Origin: Paramecium pentaurelia
Lineage: Eukaryota > Ciliophora > Oligohymenophorea > Peniculida > Parameciidae
Direction of reading: 5' to 3'
Length of the DNA stretch: 64,000 nt
NCBI GenBank assembly: GCA_905183005.1
Contig: CAJJDO010000155.1
Location: 154,155 to 218,154 of the forward strand
Shown: piece after piece, positions 38,818 to 51,212 of the stretch
Numbering within the stretch: position 1 is the stretch's first letter
Layout of the letters: every line of letters starts with the position of its first letter
Notes under the pieces: model-generated
What the model was told of the DNA's origin: nothing
What the model saw: only the letters and a program-made list of their open reading frames with translations
The model's database searches: none
Position numbers and translations under genes: made by a program

Positions 38818-39939
38818 TCATATTTATCTATTTGTATGACTTAATTTGAATTCTTGTGGTATTGTAATTCCAGGTTTCCATTTTGAGGATTTCTTAGGTT
38901 CTTCTTTTTTTTTATTAGCTTATTAGACTCTTTCGAAATAGGTAATGAGTCCTTTTTTATTGAATTCTGATACTTTTACACTTTTTTATGCTATTTTTTT
39001 ATTTACTTATGGTTTAAAGGTACATAATTATTGACTTTCATTTTGGACATCTTTTTAATATTAAACAAGTTTTTCTTATTTTTTAGTTTCCCAATATCGA
39101 TTTCTTTATTCAAAAGGCATAGTAAAATCACAATATTTAGTTTAACTCTTTGAAAGATTAGGTTAAAATGTTGTTTCATTTTCTTTTGATCTTTCCAATT
39201 CTAATTATAATCTCAAAGTTTCTTTTTTTGATTTATAAAATTGATCTAATGTATATAACTATTCCCATCTTGGAGCAATTCCAGATATTGTTCTTTTTCT
39301 TGTTTATGATTATGATTATTCTTTAATTTCAGGTGTGACTGATCTTGGTTTTGTTAGTCTTTCTTTGGCATCACCTAATTTCTCAGCAATTCTTAGAGAT
39401 TTTCTAGATAACATAGGTCTGAATGAACATTGCTCTGTTAATAATTGTTTGACTTCTTTTGGCTTATCAATTTAAATGATGAGATTGACAGTATCCTTGT
39501 TCTATTTCAATGGTTGTTGAACAATTTAAGAAGTCTTATTTATTCCATTAAGAGAATTTAACTTTGCTAATTCTTTTTCAACCAAAAATTCTAATTCATC
39601 AAGCATTACGTTAAATTTTAATAAATATCATTATTTAATCTTTTTATGTACATCTGAATTCTCTTCATGTTCAATCAAATATTTGATACTCTAAAACTTT
39701 CTCTTACAAAGCATACAAAATTTAACCTTCAACAATTCTTTTTTGATTTATTCACTTAATTTAATTAATTCATTCACTTTCTCAACATCTTTAGTAGGCT
39801 TTTGATCTGAATTTTATGCTTAATAAACTTGATTAGTAAAATGTCTAGTAACTTTCACTTTGCCACTACTTTGTGTTGTCTCTTCTGGATGAAAATTCCT
39901 ATTCTTTACAGAAAAGCTTCTTTCAATATTATTACTCAT
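38818..39939 (-). CDS. Orphan protein with U1-like C2H2 zinc finger, interrupted by an in-frame TGA
   Basis: Reads as one 373-codon frame. Residues ~85-115 form a U1-type zinc finger (KFCMLCKRKFQSIKYLIEHE ... VHKKIK), which usually binds RNA or a protein partner. The C-terminal half is basic, with two related motifs (TTFQPNLSK and CTFKPQVNK). A TGA at 39628-39630 lies in frame directly after the finger (VHKKIKQ-stop-YLLKFNVMLDEL); no GT...AG pair of usual size removes it. So either the gene is broken, the base is wrong, the stop is read through, or two proteins start at 39939 and at the downstream ATG (39604-39606). Function unknown. Confidence 0.6.
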
Positions 39940-39994
39940 ATAAATATATATTAATATTGTATATATATTCATAATAGTTCTACATATATATAAA

Positions 39995-41119
39995 TCATGC
40001 AGTCTTATAAATAGATATTTAATCAGCTATACTAATTTTTTAATCTGGCTATACTTATTTGGCTCTAATCAGACTCATCATTAAACCACTTTAATCCAAT
40101 GCCAAATCTGTTACAATAGTTTCAGATACATGTTATATATACATAGATTCTGTTGGAGCATTAATATTATAACATGATATAGAACCATTGGCATCACCAA
40201 TAAGAAATATATTCTAATATTTTGGATGCCAAAATATAGTGTCAATCTAATTCTGATGTAATTTTAATATTTCTGTATCTAATTTTCTAAGATCAAACAA
40301 TAAAGTTTGTTTATCCTTACCTGTTGTAGCAAAATATGTTCCATTTCTATTCCATCTAACCTTTTTAACTCATAAATTATGTCTTTTTAAATTAAGTATT
40401 TCATCTCTACTAGAAGCATCCCATAAAGGAATTGTTTCATCATCAGATCCACTAAGTATTAAACTATTCTCTGGATTCCATTAAACAGTATAAACTTCCT
40501 TACCATGTCCAATAAGAGTTTCCTTCTATTCTGATTAGACATCATATAAATAAATTGATTTATCTTAACTTGAAAAAGCAATTTTATAATGATTAGGTGA
40601 AAAGGTTCCCTCTGTAATTTAAGATATTTTAGTTTCCAATACTGGTCACTATTCTAATCCTCCTTATCCTTTTTCAATTGTGTAAATCCCACCATTACTT
40701 CCAATTCCAAATATTTTATTTAAGTATTCTTAATTTAATATGCCTACCATAGCTTAATCATTAGCAAATTTCTTATAAAATAATTTCGAATCATTTAAAT
40801 CAAATAAAGATAAGTGTCCTTATCGTTTTTTAATTATTAATCTTATTATAACCTAAAGCAAAACTATTGTTTTTCACTAACCACTAAAATACTTAAATAG
40901 AATGAATACTTTGAGATGAGTGAATTTGAGTATCTTAATGACATCTTTCTAATCTTGATTATTGATGTATCCTATAAATTCTATTGGTATATTATACTTG
41001 ATTTGATTTTAGACAGGTAATTCATTTTAATGACTAGGATATCCAAAAAGTCTCTCTTTAACATTTTAGGCTGCCTTCTATTGAATATACCATTTAAGAT
41101 CTGGCTTGCCTATATTCAT
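39995..41119 (-). CDS. WD40-repeat protein with two in-frame TGA codons
   Basis: WD40 propeller, 354 codons. Clear blades: FSPNHYKIAFSSQDKSIYLY, VQWNPENSLILSGSDDETIP, VRWNRNGTYFATTGKDKQTL and FWHPKYQNIFLIGDANGSI. Blade order and spacing recall the Pfs2/WDR33 subunit of the mRNA cleavage and polyadenylation factor, but similarity is weak. Introns 40819-40852 and 40884-40909. Two TGA codons stay in frame, at 40646-40648 (GGLEQ-stop-PVLETKIS) and 40370-40372 (KRHNL-stop-VKKVRW). Tryptophan would fit both places. It may be a decaying gene or a recoded one. Confidence 0.6.
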
Positions 41120-41167
41120 ATTGTAAATGTATAATATATATTAATATAGCAAAAATATAATAAGTAA

Positions 41168-44100
41168 TCATTAATTACTTTATTATTATAATGCCTTTAA
41201 CTCTTACTAATACACCTTCTCCCATTCAAAAATAGTTTCATCTAAATTATCCACACAAATTTAAAATGCTCCTTTACCAAACAAATTCATTTAATGATAC
41301 AATGGCCTTACTATAACCTTAATGAATCCAATTTCATTTTTAGACATCACATGCAACTTTGATATTATATACTCTATTTTACCTTATCCAAATCCTTCAT
41401 AAATGGTTATTAAGGATAACCTTTCTTCCCTTCTTCTGCATACTAGGCACGATATTCCTAATTGATTTTATCACTCCATAATCTACTTTATGGCCATTTC
41501 CTTGCAGTACCATTAAAATCAGCAGTATGAGTAATCATTCCACACAATAAAGATAAATCTTCAGAATCATTACCATATTATTCTATTCTAGATTCGAATT
41601 CCTTTAGCATTTTGAAATGATCCTACATATCAGTTGATAAAATATTTGAAATTAATTATTTTCTAAAAGTTCTGAAATCTTAATCAGAAAAATTACAAAG
41701 TATATTTGTTTAACTATCTCTTAAGATTTTAATGGTTGTTGCTGCATGATGTTATTCCAATATCTAATAAAAGAGTTAACACAATAAAAAATACCACTTT
41801 GTCATGGTAACGAATTGCCAATTGACTCAATGAATTAGCTTCATATGCATTAGTCTTACCTGTATGAGCAACATCATGACATAAGGCTGATAACAATAAA
41901 CAAAACTTAGTAATATTATTAAAAAATTATTAATCTAATTGTTTACTCAATGATTTAATAAAACAATTTACAGCTTGCATTACTGCAACTCCATGATCAA
42001 AATTATGATAAGGATTATTATTCATATTATATTGAGTTTCCATTTCAATTAAAAAATTAATCAATTTATCTTATGGTAATGCAAACATTTAATTAAAATT
42101 ATTTCTCTCCAAAATTGACCATACTATTCTTTATTTCTCTATAGTAGATTTAATCTAATACTATTTATAAAATATTACTAAATGAATATTAAAATCCAAA
42201 AAATCTAATTCATTATCTTCTTCTTTAAGTATTAAGTGAGACTCATTAAATTTATTTGGATTTGTTTTCATAAACCTTCTCTCCTCCTCTCTTTGTTTAA
42301 AAAAGAAACTATTCTTTCCAACAACTTATTCCTTATCAATTTTTCTAAAAACTAAAGTTGGAGTCTTCTAAGTTTGTTAAGCATTTTAATTAAATTCCTA
42401 TATTTAAGGCATGTACATTGCAACTACAGAATTTCTTATATCAGGATTAAATTCTTCTAATTTCTTAATATAATCCATAGTTTCTGTCTATAACAATTAT
42501 TGTCTAATGGTCTTTCCATTAGTAGGAGGTTGAGTCTTTTTTCTAACCCATTCATTTTCTGAAAGGATTAAAGTAAATCCTTTGAATTACTTCTCTTCTT
42601 TCCTAATGAATATTTCATATTGTTTATTTTAGTCTTCCTCCTACTAATTTAATTTCCATTTTGAATTACTAATATAATTTTCAATATTTTGAAGCATTTA
42701 TTGATTCTATATGAAGATCTACTTATATGTTGTATCAATTTAGATTTTTTCAATATGAAATTATATTTTAATCTTTTGTGACAAAGCCCTACTTAAAAAA
42801 CGTAAACGACCCTGTTTATCAAAATCAATCATAAATAAGTTTTTAGATCTTAAAAAGTACTTATAGAATTGCATTCTTTCATAACACTATTTAATAAACT
42901 ATTAGTATCGTTAATATAATTGATTGACAGTATTGTATATCAATAAGTCTTACTATTTTTTTAGATCTAAATTGGTGGCATAAAGATATTGAGAAGAAGA
43001 GTCCTTAAATTTGAGAGTAATAACATTATGTTAATTCTCAAATATCTCTTAAATCTAATATTGTTTATTAATTGTTTAAAGAATATTATCAATTAGTAGA
43101 TACTTTGAGCATCTTACTATTTCTAGACCAAACTCCAATATTGTGTCTCCAATAGACAAAATACTAAAATATTAGACTTTGATTTGTTATGAAGTATATA
43201 TTACAAATTGAGCTAAATCTATTAAGGAATCCATGTAATTATATTTCTTAGATAACATAACAAATGATATAAAATTTGGATCTAATTGCATAATAAAATA
43301 TTAGAAATCTGTGAGTTTTAGTATATAATTATGAGGATTTGTGTAGTATTATTTGATAGTATTCAAAGATTGAACTTCAGTTATTGATTGTAAATTAACT
43401 AATTCATCAAGGACATCTTTAGTGATATGGAATTCTTCAAATTTATCATCCTAATGTATTTGAACCTTTTAATCTTTGAGAAGTATAAAACTATAGGATT
43501 GGCATCCAATAAGTTAATTTAGAAAGGTGTTTAGAAATGCCTAGATATCCTTAGGTTCAACTTTCTCATCCATCAATTCAAGGAGTGAATTCATGTAACG
43601 AGAATACCTTTGCTAAGTGTAACGACAATATTACCTTTATTTATTAATAATTTGATTAAAGTAATTCTATAAAGGAATAATCAATGTCTTCATCTTAATC
43701 TAATGAATTGAGTATGTTTCTTAGTTGTTCAATTTTAGACTTAAATTCTAAGGTAGTCTATTGCAATAATAAATAATATAAATTTTACATGTTTATTGGC
43801 ATATTATTACATACCTTTTAATTAGATAATTAGTTGATCCATAAGTTAGATTGTTTAAGACTATGTGAAATATGAATAAATTTATAGTACTTATAATTGT
43901 TATCCTTATTTTTTTGATGGACTAAAATCTTGAGTATGTGATTTGGAACGAGTAATTTGAAATGAAGACAAGTATGAGAGTAATTCTGATTTGATTTTGA
44001 TGTCTTCCTTTTATTTTGATAAAAGAAGCATTAGAGTTGGTTCTTTTATGGTTAATTTCTACTTGATGAGTCTTTTCTCTTATTATGAGATTAGACCTTC

Positions 44101-44178
44101 TGATTCCATATCTCCTAAGACTTGAAAGAAGTTTAAGTAACCATAAAGACTGGGTGTTTGAGAATCCTCTTATTTCAT
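41168..44178 (-). CDS. 3',5'-cyclic nucleotide phosphodiesterase, class I (966 aa)
   Basis: Hydrolyses cAMP and/or cGMP. The C-terminal catalytic domain has the metal-binding signatures NPYHNFDHGVAVMQ, SALCHDVAHTGKTNAYE, LEQHHAATTIKIL and MITHTADFNGTARKW, ending with GFIKVIVRPLY. The long N-terminal region (~600 aa) is helical with a possible GAF-like part (ITLKFKDSSSQYLYATNLD). Four introns: 41357-41382, 41764-41794, 43613-43634 and 43758-43788 (26, 31, 22, 31 nt). An internal ATG at 43802 could be mistaken for the start, but the upstream exon (MKQEDSQTPSLYGYLNFF) joins in frame and is clearly coding. Confidence 0.93.
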
Positions 44179-44188
44179 TTATTAATTA
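44179..44188. promoter_or_regulatory. 10-nt spacer between divergent start codons
   Basis: TTATTAATTA separates the phosphodiesterase ATG (minus) from the PP2C ATG (plus). With its flanks the site is nearly palindromic. Confidence 0.6.
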
Positions 44189-45748
44189 ATGAAAAGAACA
44201 GTTGATATTTACAAAGCAAATGGAAAGAAACCAAAATAGGCGATAGGTAGCAAATCACAGACGTCTTATGCAGCATACTTGAATAGTGATGTTAAAACCA
44301 TTGCTAAATTGTACTGATTGTTAGCATTTACATGAGGAAAGAAAACCTTACCCAAATCACCAACAATTACTTTATCAAGAATCTACGTATAGAATAGACA
44401 CAAAAATCCAGTGCCAAATAGCTTAAGACCAATTTTTCTTAGTTACGATAACCAAGATCTGCTACAATTGATACAAAGAATTCTTAAAAAAGTATTTTGA
44501 GTTCTTTAAATTTTAGAAATATCTAGACCTTATGAATCACTATAACCAAAAAGATAAACAGCAGTTGAATCCACTTAGAATCTGATTAAACAATATACTA
44601 ATTAAAAATAGAAAACCAATGTTGATAAAAGAAATTTATGGCACAATTTTGTAACAGAATCTATATTCATATTTTACAGCTTAATAATTCCATCATTGAT
44701 TAATAAGTTCGTAGAGCATAAAGTTCTAGTACTCATAACATGAGATAAGAACCAAAAAGTGATCTCAAATATAGATCTGCTTAATCTTTACATTATAATC
44801 CTGATTTCCTATAATTCAAACTATCTTTTAGTGCAAGAACAAGATAAGGTCAATTAGCATCCAATCCTAATAAAACTAATTAAGATACTTACATTTGTGA
44901 AACCAATATTGTCTCTGATATGCATCTATTCTCAGTATGTGATGGTCATGGATAAAATGGACATTTTGTATCATAATATGTTAGAGATCAATTTACAAAA
45001 ATACTTAAAAGAGATCATTAATTAAAATAACATCCCAGATAAGCTATTGTTAAATCTATATCTGTTTTAGCAAATCTAATTAATTAATAACCATTTGATA
45101 CTTAATTTAGTGGATCTACTATGAATACTATCTTAATTTAAGATGGTGGTCATTTAATCTGTTCTAATGTTGGAGACAGTAGAGCAATCATTGGAAAATT
45201 AGGAAACAATTCTAAATTTAAACCATTCCCTTTATCAATTGATCATAAACCATGTCTTGAAAAAGAAATGAATAGAATACATATGCATGGTGGTAGAGTA
45301 GATACTTATTATGATGATTAAGGTATCATTCATTAATCCATTAGGTAATTCGATTGGACCAGCTAGAGTTTGGGTTAGAGATGGAAATTATCCAGGATTG
45401 GCTATGAGTCGTAGTCTTGGTGATTAGATTGCACAATCAGTTGGTGTTTCTAGTGTTCCAGGTAAATTATATTAATTTCTATATTTTTAGAGATATTTGA
45501 ATATTAATTGACTCCTTAAGATAAATTTATTATTTTAGGAAGTGATGGAGTGTGGGAATTTATTGATAATCAAAGTGTAGTTGATATTGTAGGAAAGCAT
45601 TACGTTTAAGGTGATCTAGAAGGAGCCTGTGATGAATTAATGTAAATATCATATAAAATGTGGACTTTAGTATATATTTGTATAATTAATATAGGAAGAT
45701 GATTCAGTAGTAGATGATATTACCTTTATAGTTATATTCATAAGCTGA
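44189..45748 (+). CDS. PP2C/PPM-type protein phosphatase (467 aa)
   Basis: Metal-dependent Ser/Thr phosphatase. Motifs in order: SVCDGHGQNGHFV (metal-binding Asp/Gly), QFSGSTMNTILI, NVGDSRAII, LSIDHKPCLEKE, SRSLGDQIA, IILGSDGVWEF and VDDITFIVIF. An N-terminal ~170-residue extension is basic and low in complexity. Six introns: 44311-44336, 44492-44516, 44651-44679, 45323-45344, 45462-45490 and 45670-45694. The conserved residues are all present, so the enzyme should be active. Divergent from the phosphodiesterase gene. Confidence 0.94.
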
Positions 45749-46009
45749 TTATATATTATCATTAATTGATATTTAAATTTAATCATATTAATAGATATGT
45801 GATTATTTATTTTTACTATAATTCTTTTGTTAAATGATGTTAATTAATTTAGAATTATTAAAATTATGCTCTTGATTATAATAATAGATTTAATATAAAA
45901 AAACTTAGGGTTTAGAATTACAATTACTAAATTTAATCATATTTTAATAAACATGAATTTATAATATTTAATGATTAATAATCAGAATTATAAACCTTAT
46001 TTAAATAAA

Positions 46010-47076
46010 TAAATCATTTCTTGAATTTGATAGAATTAAAAAGGTGTTTTTCTTCTTATGATAGCTAACACATATGGATTACTTGTCTATAATAGAAATC
46101 TGCCTTAACTTATTCATCTATTTTATGAAAACAACTTATTAACCTATAGTAATTCTTAACTTCATATTACTAAAATTATTAATTAAACTAAAATAAATAC
46201 TTTGTTTCTCATTTAACCAATCAAAGGCTCAAGTACTGATATTGCTTATTTATAATCTTATAATTTAATCAAACATTATGCCTTATTACTTGATAACACT
46301 AATAAAGAATTCCTTTTGGCTTCAATAGCAACAGGATTACTTTCAAATTTTTTAGGCCATTTTTCTAGAAAGTTTAATCCTCTTTAATATCTTAATAATG
46401 CACTTTGATATTATTGCTTTTCATAAAATTAATTTCCTTCAATTTTAAATAATTCCATCTACTTGAGACGACTTAAAAGATATTAATATATATTACTTTT
46501 CTAAACTTGTTAAATCTATTGGAAGTTCAGGTTATGTTACTTCTAATATATCAATTTTGAAATATTTTTATAAATTCTAGACTGGAATTCCACTTGCAAT
46601 TTCTTATTCTGTATACATTTATTCATTAGATAATTTGAACCAAGCAATATCACCTTCCTTCATTGTAAGAAAAGCAGATCTTAAACCTTATATATAAGGA
46701 ATGCTAGATGCCATTGATATTTTAGTTGCCTAAATATTATTAGTACCCTTATTGGCAAGATTTCCTTCTAAATCTCTTTCTTCACATTTTAGTTTAATCT
46801 TTGATTTAACATTAATTTATTTAGAATTCTCTGTTATTTCATTCTCAAAAACTATATATTTGATTAGATTTGAATTGATTTCTATTTATTTATATTATGA
46901 GAGTATAGAATCCATGTCTAATTTTTCTGGTAATTTTCTCTCTTTAATAACTGGAGGATTGGCTGGAGATGTTTAATGTTATAATTCTAAATCATCTATT
47001 GAAAACCAATTTGATTAGTTCATTATTAATTATTCAACAACATTCTAGTCAAATTTATATATTATTAAAAAAATGA
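46010..47076 (+). pseudogene. Broken or very divergent mitochondrial-carrier-like gene
   Basis: Two long plus-strand stretches read as a hydrophobic protein. The first (to the TGA at 46406-46408) gives LLASIATGLLSNFLGHFS; the second (about 46465-47060) gives IYYFSKLVKSIGSSGYV, IPLAISYSVYIYSLDNL and SLITGGLAGDVQ. The spacing of repeat units and the GGLAG motif recall mitochondrial carriers, but the PxD/ExxK/R signatures are degraded. The two stretches cannot be joined by an intron of normal size, and a third frame (YLRRLKRYQ) appears between them, suggesting frameshifts near the TA-rich run at about 46480-46495. Either a pseudogene or sequence errors. Confidence 0.4.
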
Positions 47077-47125
47077 ACTAAATTCAAAGTCTAAACAATT
47101 ATTATATATATATATATATATTTAA

Positions 47126-47982
47126 TCAGTCTTACAAAAATTAATCAAAAGATATCTTTTATAAACGATTAGTATGTCTATTTTATTTTGTCACTCTATC
47201 AAAATTCTTCTTATCTTTTTTTGTATCTTCTTATAATTCTGAGAGTTCTGTAATAATATGATTTAATTGATTATTTTTAACCAAATGTCTTAATGATAAT
47301 TATCCCAATGATTAACTTGATTAATGAGATTTAATTCCTTTTGATTTAATAATCTCTGAATCTTTATACTTCTCTAATTCCCCTTAGATGTCATAACTCT
47401 TTTATATTCTCCAATCTCTCAGTATTTTTTATCGTAATCTCTTCTCCCCTTCTATTGTACCCAATTGCAATTTTGTTACTAACTCACGTTCATTAGTATA
47501 AGTTGTTTATTTATGTTTTTCAGTGAGGTTCTTAAATCTTTCCTTATTCGAATTCTAATCCCATTCCCAATGAGCAAATCTTTTTAGAACTCCCTTAGCT
47601 GTTTACATACTGAGTATATAATACATTATATATACTTAGATTACTTCAAATATTATCTACATTATTTTTTTGACCAAAGTTCACTTGTCAACATAGAACC
47701 TTATTTTTAATGTTGATAAATCCCACTCACAATTGGTCTTAATTATTCATCTTATTCTACTTCGGCCTTTTGAAATGAAAACTTCGCAAATGTTAATGGT
47801 CTTGTAGTAAGTGTAGATGTCAATTATTCAAACATTTTTTAATGATTCCTTAAGAACTTTTACTGAATCCGAAATTATTCATTGCTTGCTTCATCCAAAA
47901 TAATATCATTCTATCCCAAAATATCCTTTATTCTTAACTTTAAAAAGTTTCAATGAATCAATACCTTATTCCTATTTTTCAT
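47126..47982 (-). CDS. Uncharacterised charged helical protein (264 aa)
   Basis: Starts MKNRNKLRIKDILGQNDIIL and is joined by two introns, 47938-47964 (27 nt) and 47610-47644 (35 nt). The middle has RPLTFAKFSFQKAEVEQDE and KGVLKRFAHWEWDQNSNK; the C-terminal 140 residues are highly charged and probably coiled coil. No known domain recognised. An ATG right after the 35-nt intron (47608) gives a shorter reading that would miss the first 104 residues. Likely a structural or cytoskeletal protein, by composition only. Confidence 0.78.
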
Positions 47983-48170
47983 ATAGTAATAAATTATATT
48001 ATTAACAAATTATAATAAAACTGAATAAGAATCAATTTAGGATACTATTTTAATATGATTTATTAATACATTATTAAATTAATCATATAACATTCAATAT
48101 CTATATAATATCTATCTTTTAGTTTCAAACTCACTTTAATATATTGATCTTTGAATAATAATAAATTAAA

Positions 48171-49156
48171 ATGAATTATATTTAAATACTGATATTTTGT
48201 TATTTAACTTATTAGATCCATAAAATTGAAAATATCTCATCTTTTTATGATAATTCAAAATTATAATTAATAGATGTAAATTTGAATGGTAAATAATAAT
48301 ATTGGTTTTCTACCAGAGTTAATTTAATTTAATTGACCATAAATGACTAAGAAGATTTATTTATTTATTCATATTATATTATATTATATTAATATGTAGA
48401 AGGACAATCTACTCTTCTGAAATTAATACTGAGTAAACAATTAAATATTAAACAATCAAACTCAGCAATACTTTCAATAAAAATAGAATGGAACATTAAT
48501 ATAATAATAGAAAATATAGAATTATATTTTAAAGTGAGTAAATCAATTTTAGAATTCGTTTATAGTTCGATAGATGACTTTATTAAGATATTCTAATAAT
48601 CAAATAAATAACAATATTCTATAACCAAAATACTCATTATTCCTATAAGTTATAATTTATTATACAGTATAAACGAGAAAATCTAGCAGAATTTAAAAAT
48701 TATTTTAATTATTTGATCCTATAGTAACTTTAAGAAGATAATTGGTTGAAAAAGCTTAAGTCTATAAAGGTTATGAAAGTTTTTGAGTGCCTAAATTTTA
48801 GATAAATGATTAATCAACTTATAAAAGATAAATATACTTTTCTGATTCTCTGCAACTTCATATAATTAAACATTTATTTTTATTATTGATCTAAAAGTTT
48901 AAGAGGACTAAATTTTCATAAAACATAAGACAATGAAAATACTAATCTTGAGGGATGTTATGAAATTACTTAAAATGGCAAATATTATATTATATCTATT
49001 CAAGAGTAATAGAAAATAAAAGTTTTTTAAAGATAATTAAGATTAATTCTATAAAAAATAAAATATAATTATATATCTTAATCATTAAATAGATTTCAAT
49101 ATGTAACTAATTTCAATTATTGTTTATAAAAAATGAATTATTTACTTTTAAAATGA
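48171..49156 (+). CDS. Putative secreted orphan protein, gene model unresolved
   Basis: Starts MNYIQILIFCYLTYQIHKIE, a probable signal peptide, followed by beta-rich sequence (NGKQQYWFSTRVNLIQL, SAILSIKIEWNINIII). With a 20-nt intron at 48667-48686 the frame is coding-like to 49156 except for one in-frame TGA at 48887-48889. An alternative 32-nt intron (GTTATG...TTTTAG, from about 48769) changes frame, avoids that TGA and reads INDQSTYKRQIYFSDSLQ, but then ends soon. I cannot decide between them. No family recognised. Confidence 0.5.
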
Positions 49157-49235
49157 AGTTAATATTGTATTGATTATTATAAATAACAAACTATTTAAAG
49201 AAGATATTTATAATTTATTAAATCTTAAATGCAAT

Positions 49236-49857
49236 TCATTTAGAATTCAATTAAGGTGATTTATCGTCACGTTCAAATACACCAAATTTTGATTTCTGAG
49301 ATCCAGTAAATGCATTATAAAATACAAGTAATGACACAGCCAGACTCACATTTAAGGTTCTCTTTAGATAATAATTATAAGTATTTTCTAATCTTGCTTA
49401 CAAAGGAATAGTAGATGCCCTCAAAGAATCAAGGATAGTTATAGCATCTTAATCCATAACATAGCCCAACACTATTCCTTAACATTAAACATTCTCTTTT
49501 GTTAAATGCAAAACAAGCTTATTTGCGGACACATCATATACTAATAAACCTTAATATATTATATTTATATTAACCTGTATCTGGGTAATAAGTTGTTACA
49601 CCTGTCAAGACTTTTAAGGCATCAAAGGATCCTTCAAATATCATCTTGGTTTAATCACGCAATATTGTGTACTCCTGATTTTATAATAGGTTCTTTAGTA
49701 TAGTGTTAGATTAAGTATTATGATATTTATTAAGGTTAATAGAAATATGGCCCATCTTTTACCCATTATCTCTTATGGTCATTCTATAATTTAAGCCAGA
49801 TCTAATAGAATTGTAATTAAGACTCTAAGCCTTGAGTACTTGCAATGTTTTTTTCAT
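49236..49857 (-). CDS. Uncharacterised protein (198 aa), possibly one membrane helix
   Basis: Starts MKKTLQVLKAQSLNYNS and contains FEGSFDALKVLTGVTTYYPD and VSANKLVLHLTKENVQ; a hydrophobic stretch near the end (NVSLAVSLLVFYNAFTG) could cross a membrane, followed by a charged tail (GVFERDDKSPQ). One 25-nt intron at 49550-49574. The basic N-terminus could be a mitochondrial targeting signal, but this is not certain. No family recognised. Confidence 0.72.
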
Positions 49858-50092
49858 ATGCTATTTCTATTTTATAATATTAATATCATTAATTAAATAT
49901 ACTTTTGAATTATTATTTCATTTTATTGAATAATTATTAATAAATCAATCAATTTAATTTAATAAATAGTATTTGCTAAATAGGATTCTTTCTTAATAAT
50001 GAATAGAAAAATGATAAGGAATTATTAATTGTAATTTTTGATGTTATAATGTTTATTGTTGAATGATCATGTAAATATAGATCAAATATTCT

Positions 50093-51212
50093 TCATTTAA
50101 GAAATTCTTATAATTAATTTATTTATTATTTAGGCGATTATATTATGTTTATATATCAATCAATCATATACAGGAACGTAATCTAAATATAAATTTGGTT
50201 TGCATTCTACAATATTTGGATTTAATGATAATTCATCTACATTTAACATTTCCAAATCCTCTATTACTCGTTTTTAACTTCTTTTAACTCTTTTTTATGT
50301 TTCATATTAAATGAGTTTCATTTCAGGAGAAGGTGATTTAGTAATAATCTTTTCATCATTTTCTCTTAATTACTTTTACCCTCTTTTCTTGTCTCTTTTT
50401 TTCTCTCTTTATTCACTATTTAATTTCCTTGTTTCTCTTTATTCACTATTTTATTTACTATTGACACTTCTCAATATTTCTTTAATGTCATTAAAACCAT
50501 TAATTGTTTATTTTTCCTTCTCTTTTTTTTCTTTTCGTTATTTTTTTTCACTTTTTTCATTTTTCTCTTTTTTTTCTTCATTTTTCTATTTTTTTTCTGG
50601 ATTTTTCTTTTTTGTTGAAATTTAATTAATAGAATTTTATTCATTTTGATCTTATTATTTTTCTTTTTAATCCTAAAATAAATTATTTATTTTCTAATGT
50701 ATTTCTTAATCACTATCATCATTATTATTATTTAATCCAAATGTAAAAAACATGGTTTTTGATTTATCTTATTTTTTTTCTGATTTTGGTAGAGTTGTTT
50801 AAGGTAAGGCAATTTCATTAGGATTATATTTATTATTTTTTTATATAGATTCTCTATCTTTATTACTTACACTATCTCGTCCATCAGAATTTGATCTTAA
50901 TGTTGAAAGATGATTATTAGCAATCCTTTTTCTTTATTTTGGGAATTTTGGTAATCTTATATTTGGTTTATTTTATATTTTTGGTTCAATAGGTTCTTTA
51001 AATTCTTTATATTCTTTCATATCATTAAATTCTTTATAATCTATAGTTAATTGAACATCTTTATAATCCATTATTGGTTATTATTCTTTAGATATTGTTT
51101 TCTTATTATCTTTTTAAGATTCCTTTTATTCTTTTGATTATTATTTCCTTTCTTTACTTTAAGTTTTTTTTTTTGATGTTTTTTTCTCATTATCATTTTC
51201 ATTATCATTATC
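50093..51212. repeat. Direct repeat copy 1 (1120 bp)
   Basis: Identical, as far as I compared, to 51214-52333, offset 1121 bp. It carries the 3' two-thirds of the Lys/Gln-rich gene. The right edge is directly followed by the single N at 51213. Confidence 0.9.
50160..51212 (-). pseudogene. 5'-truncated duplicate of the Lys/Gln-rich gene
   Basis: Same reading frame and stop as the complete gene at 51281-52633, but cut at the repeat edge, so the first ~100 codons are missing. Given the N at the joint, it is more likely an unmerged contig end than a real second copy. Confidence 0.6.

Noticed and set aside
41357..41382. Apparent frame break near the 3' end of the phosphodiesterase gene
   Set aside because: Total length was not a multiple of three until a 26-nt GT...AG intron was recognised here; splicing it gives KDLDKLHVMSKNEIGF, as expected for the family.
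43788..43802. Phosphodiesterase start at the ATG near 43802
   Set aside because: A 31-nt intron (43758-43788) joins an upstream exon starting at 44178 in frame; that exon is clearly coding.
50311..50625. Phe/Ser-rich 104-codon plus-strand frame, repeated at 51432-51746
   Set aside because: It is the antisense shadow of the Lys/Gln/Glu-rich minus-strand gene; Lys codons AAA/AAG read as Phe/Leu on the other strand. The repetition is the duplicated segment.
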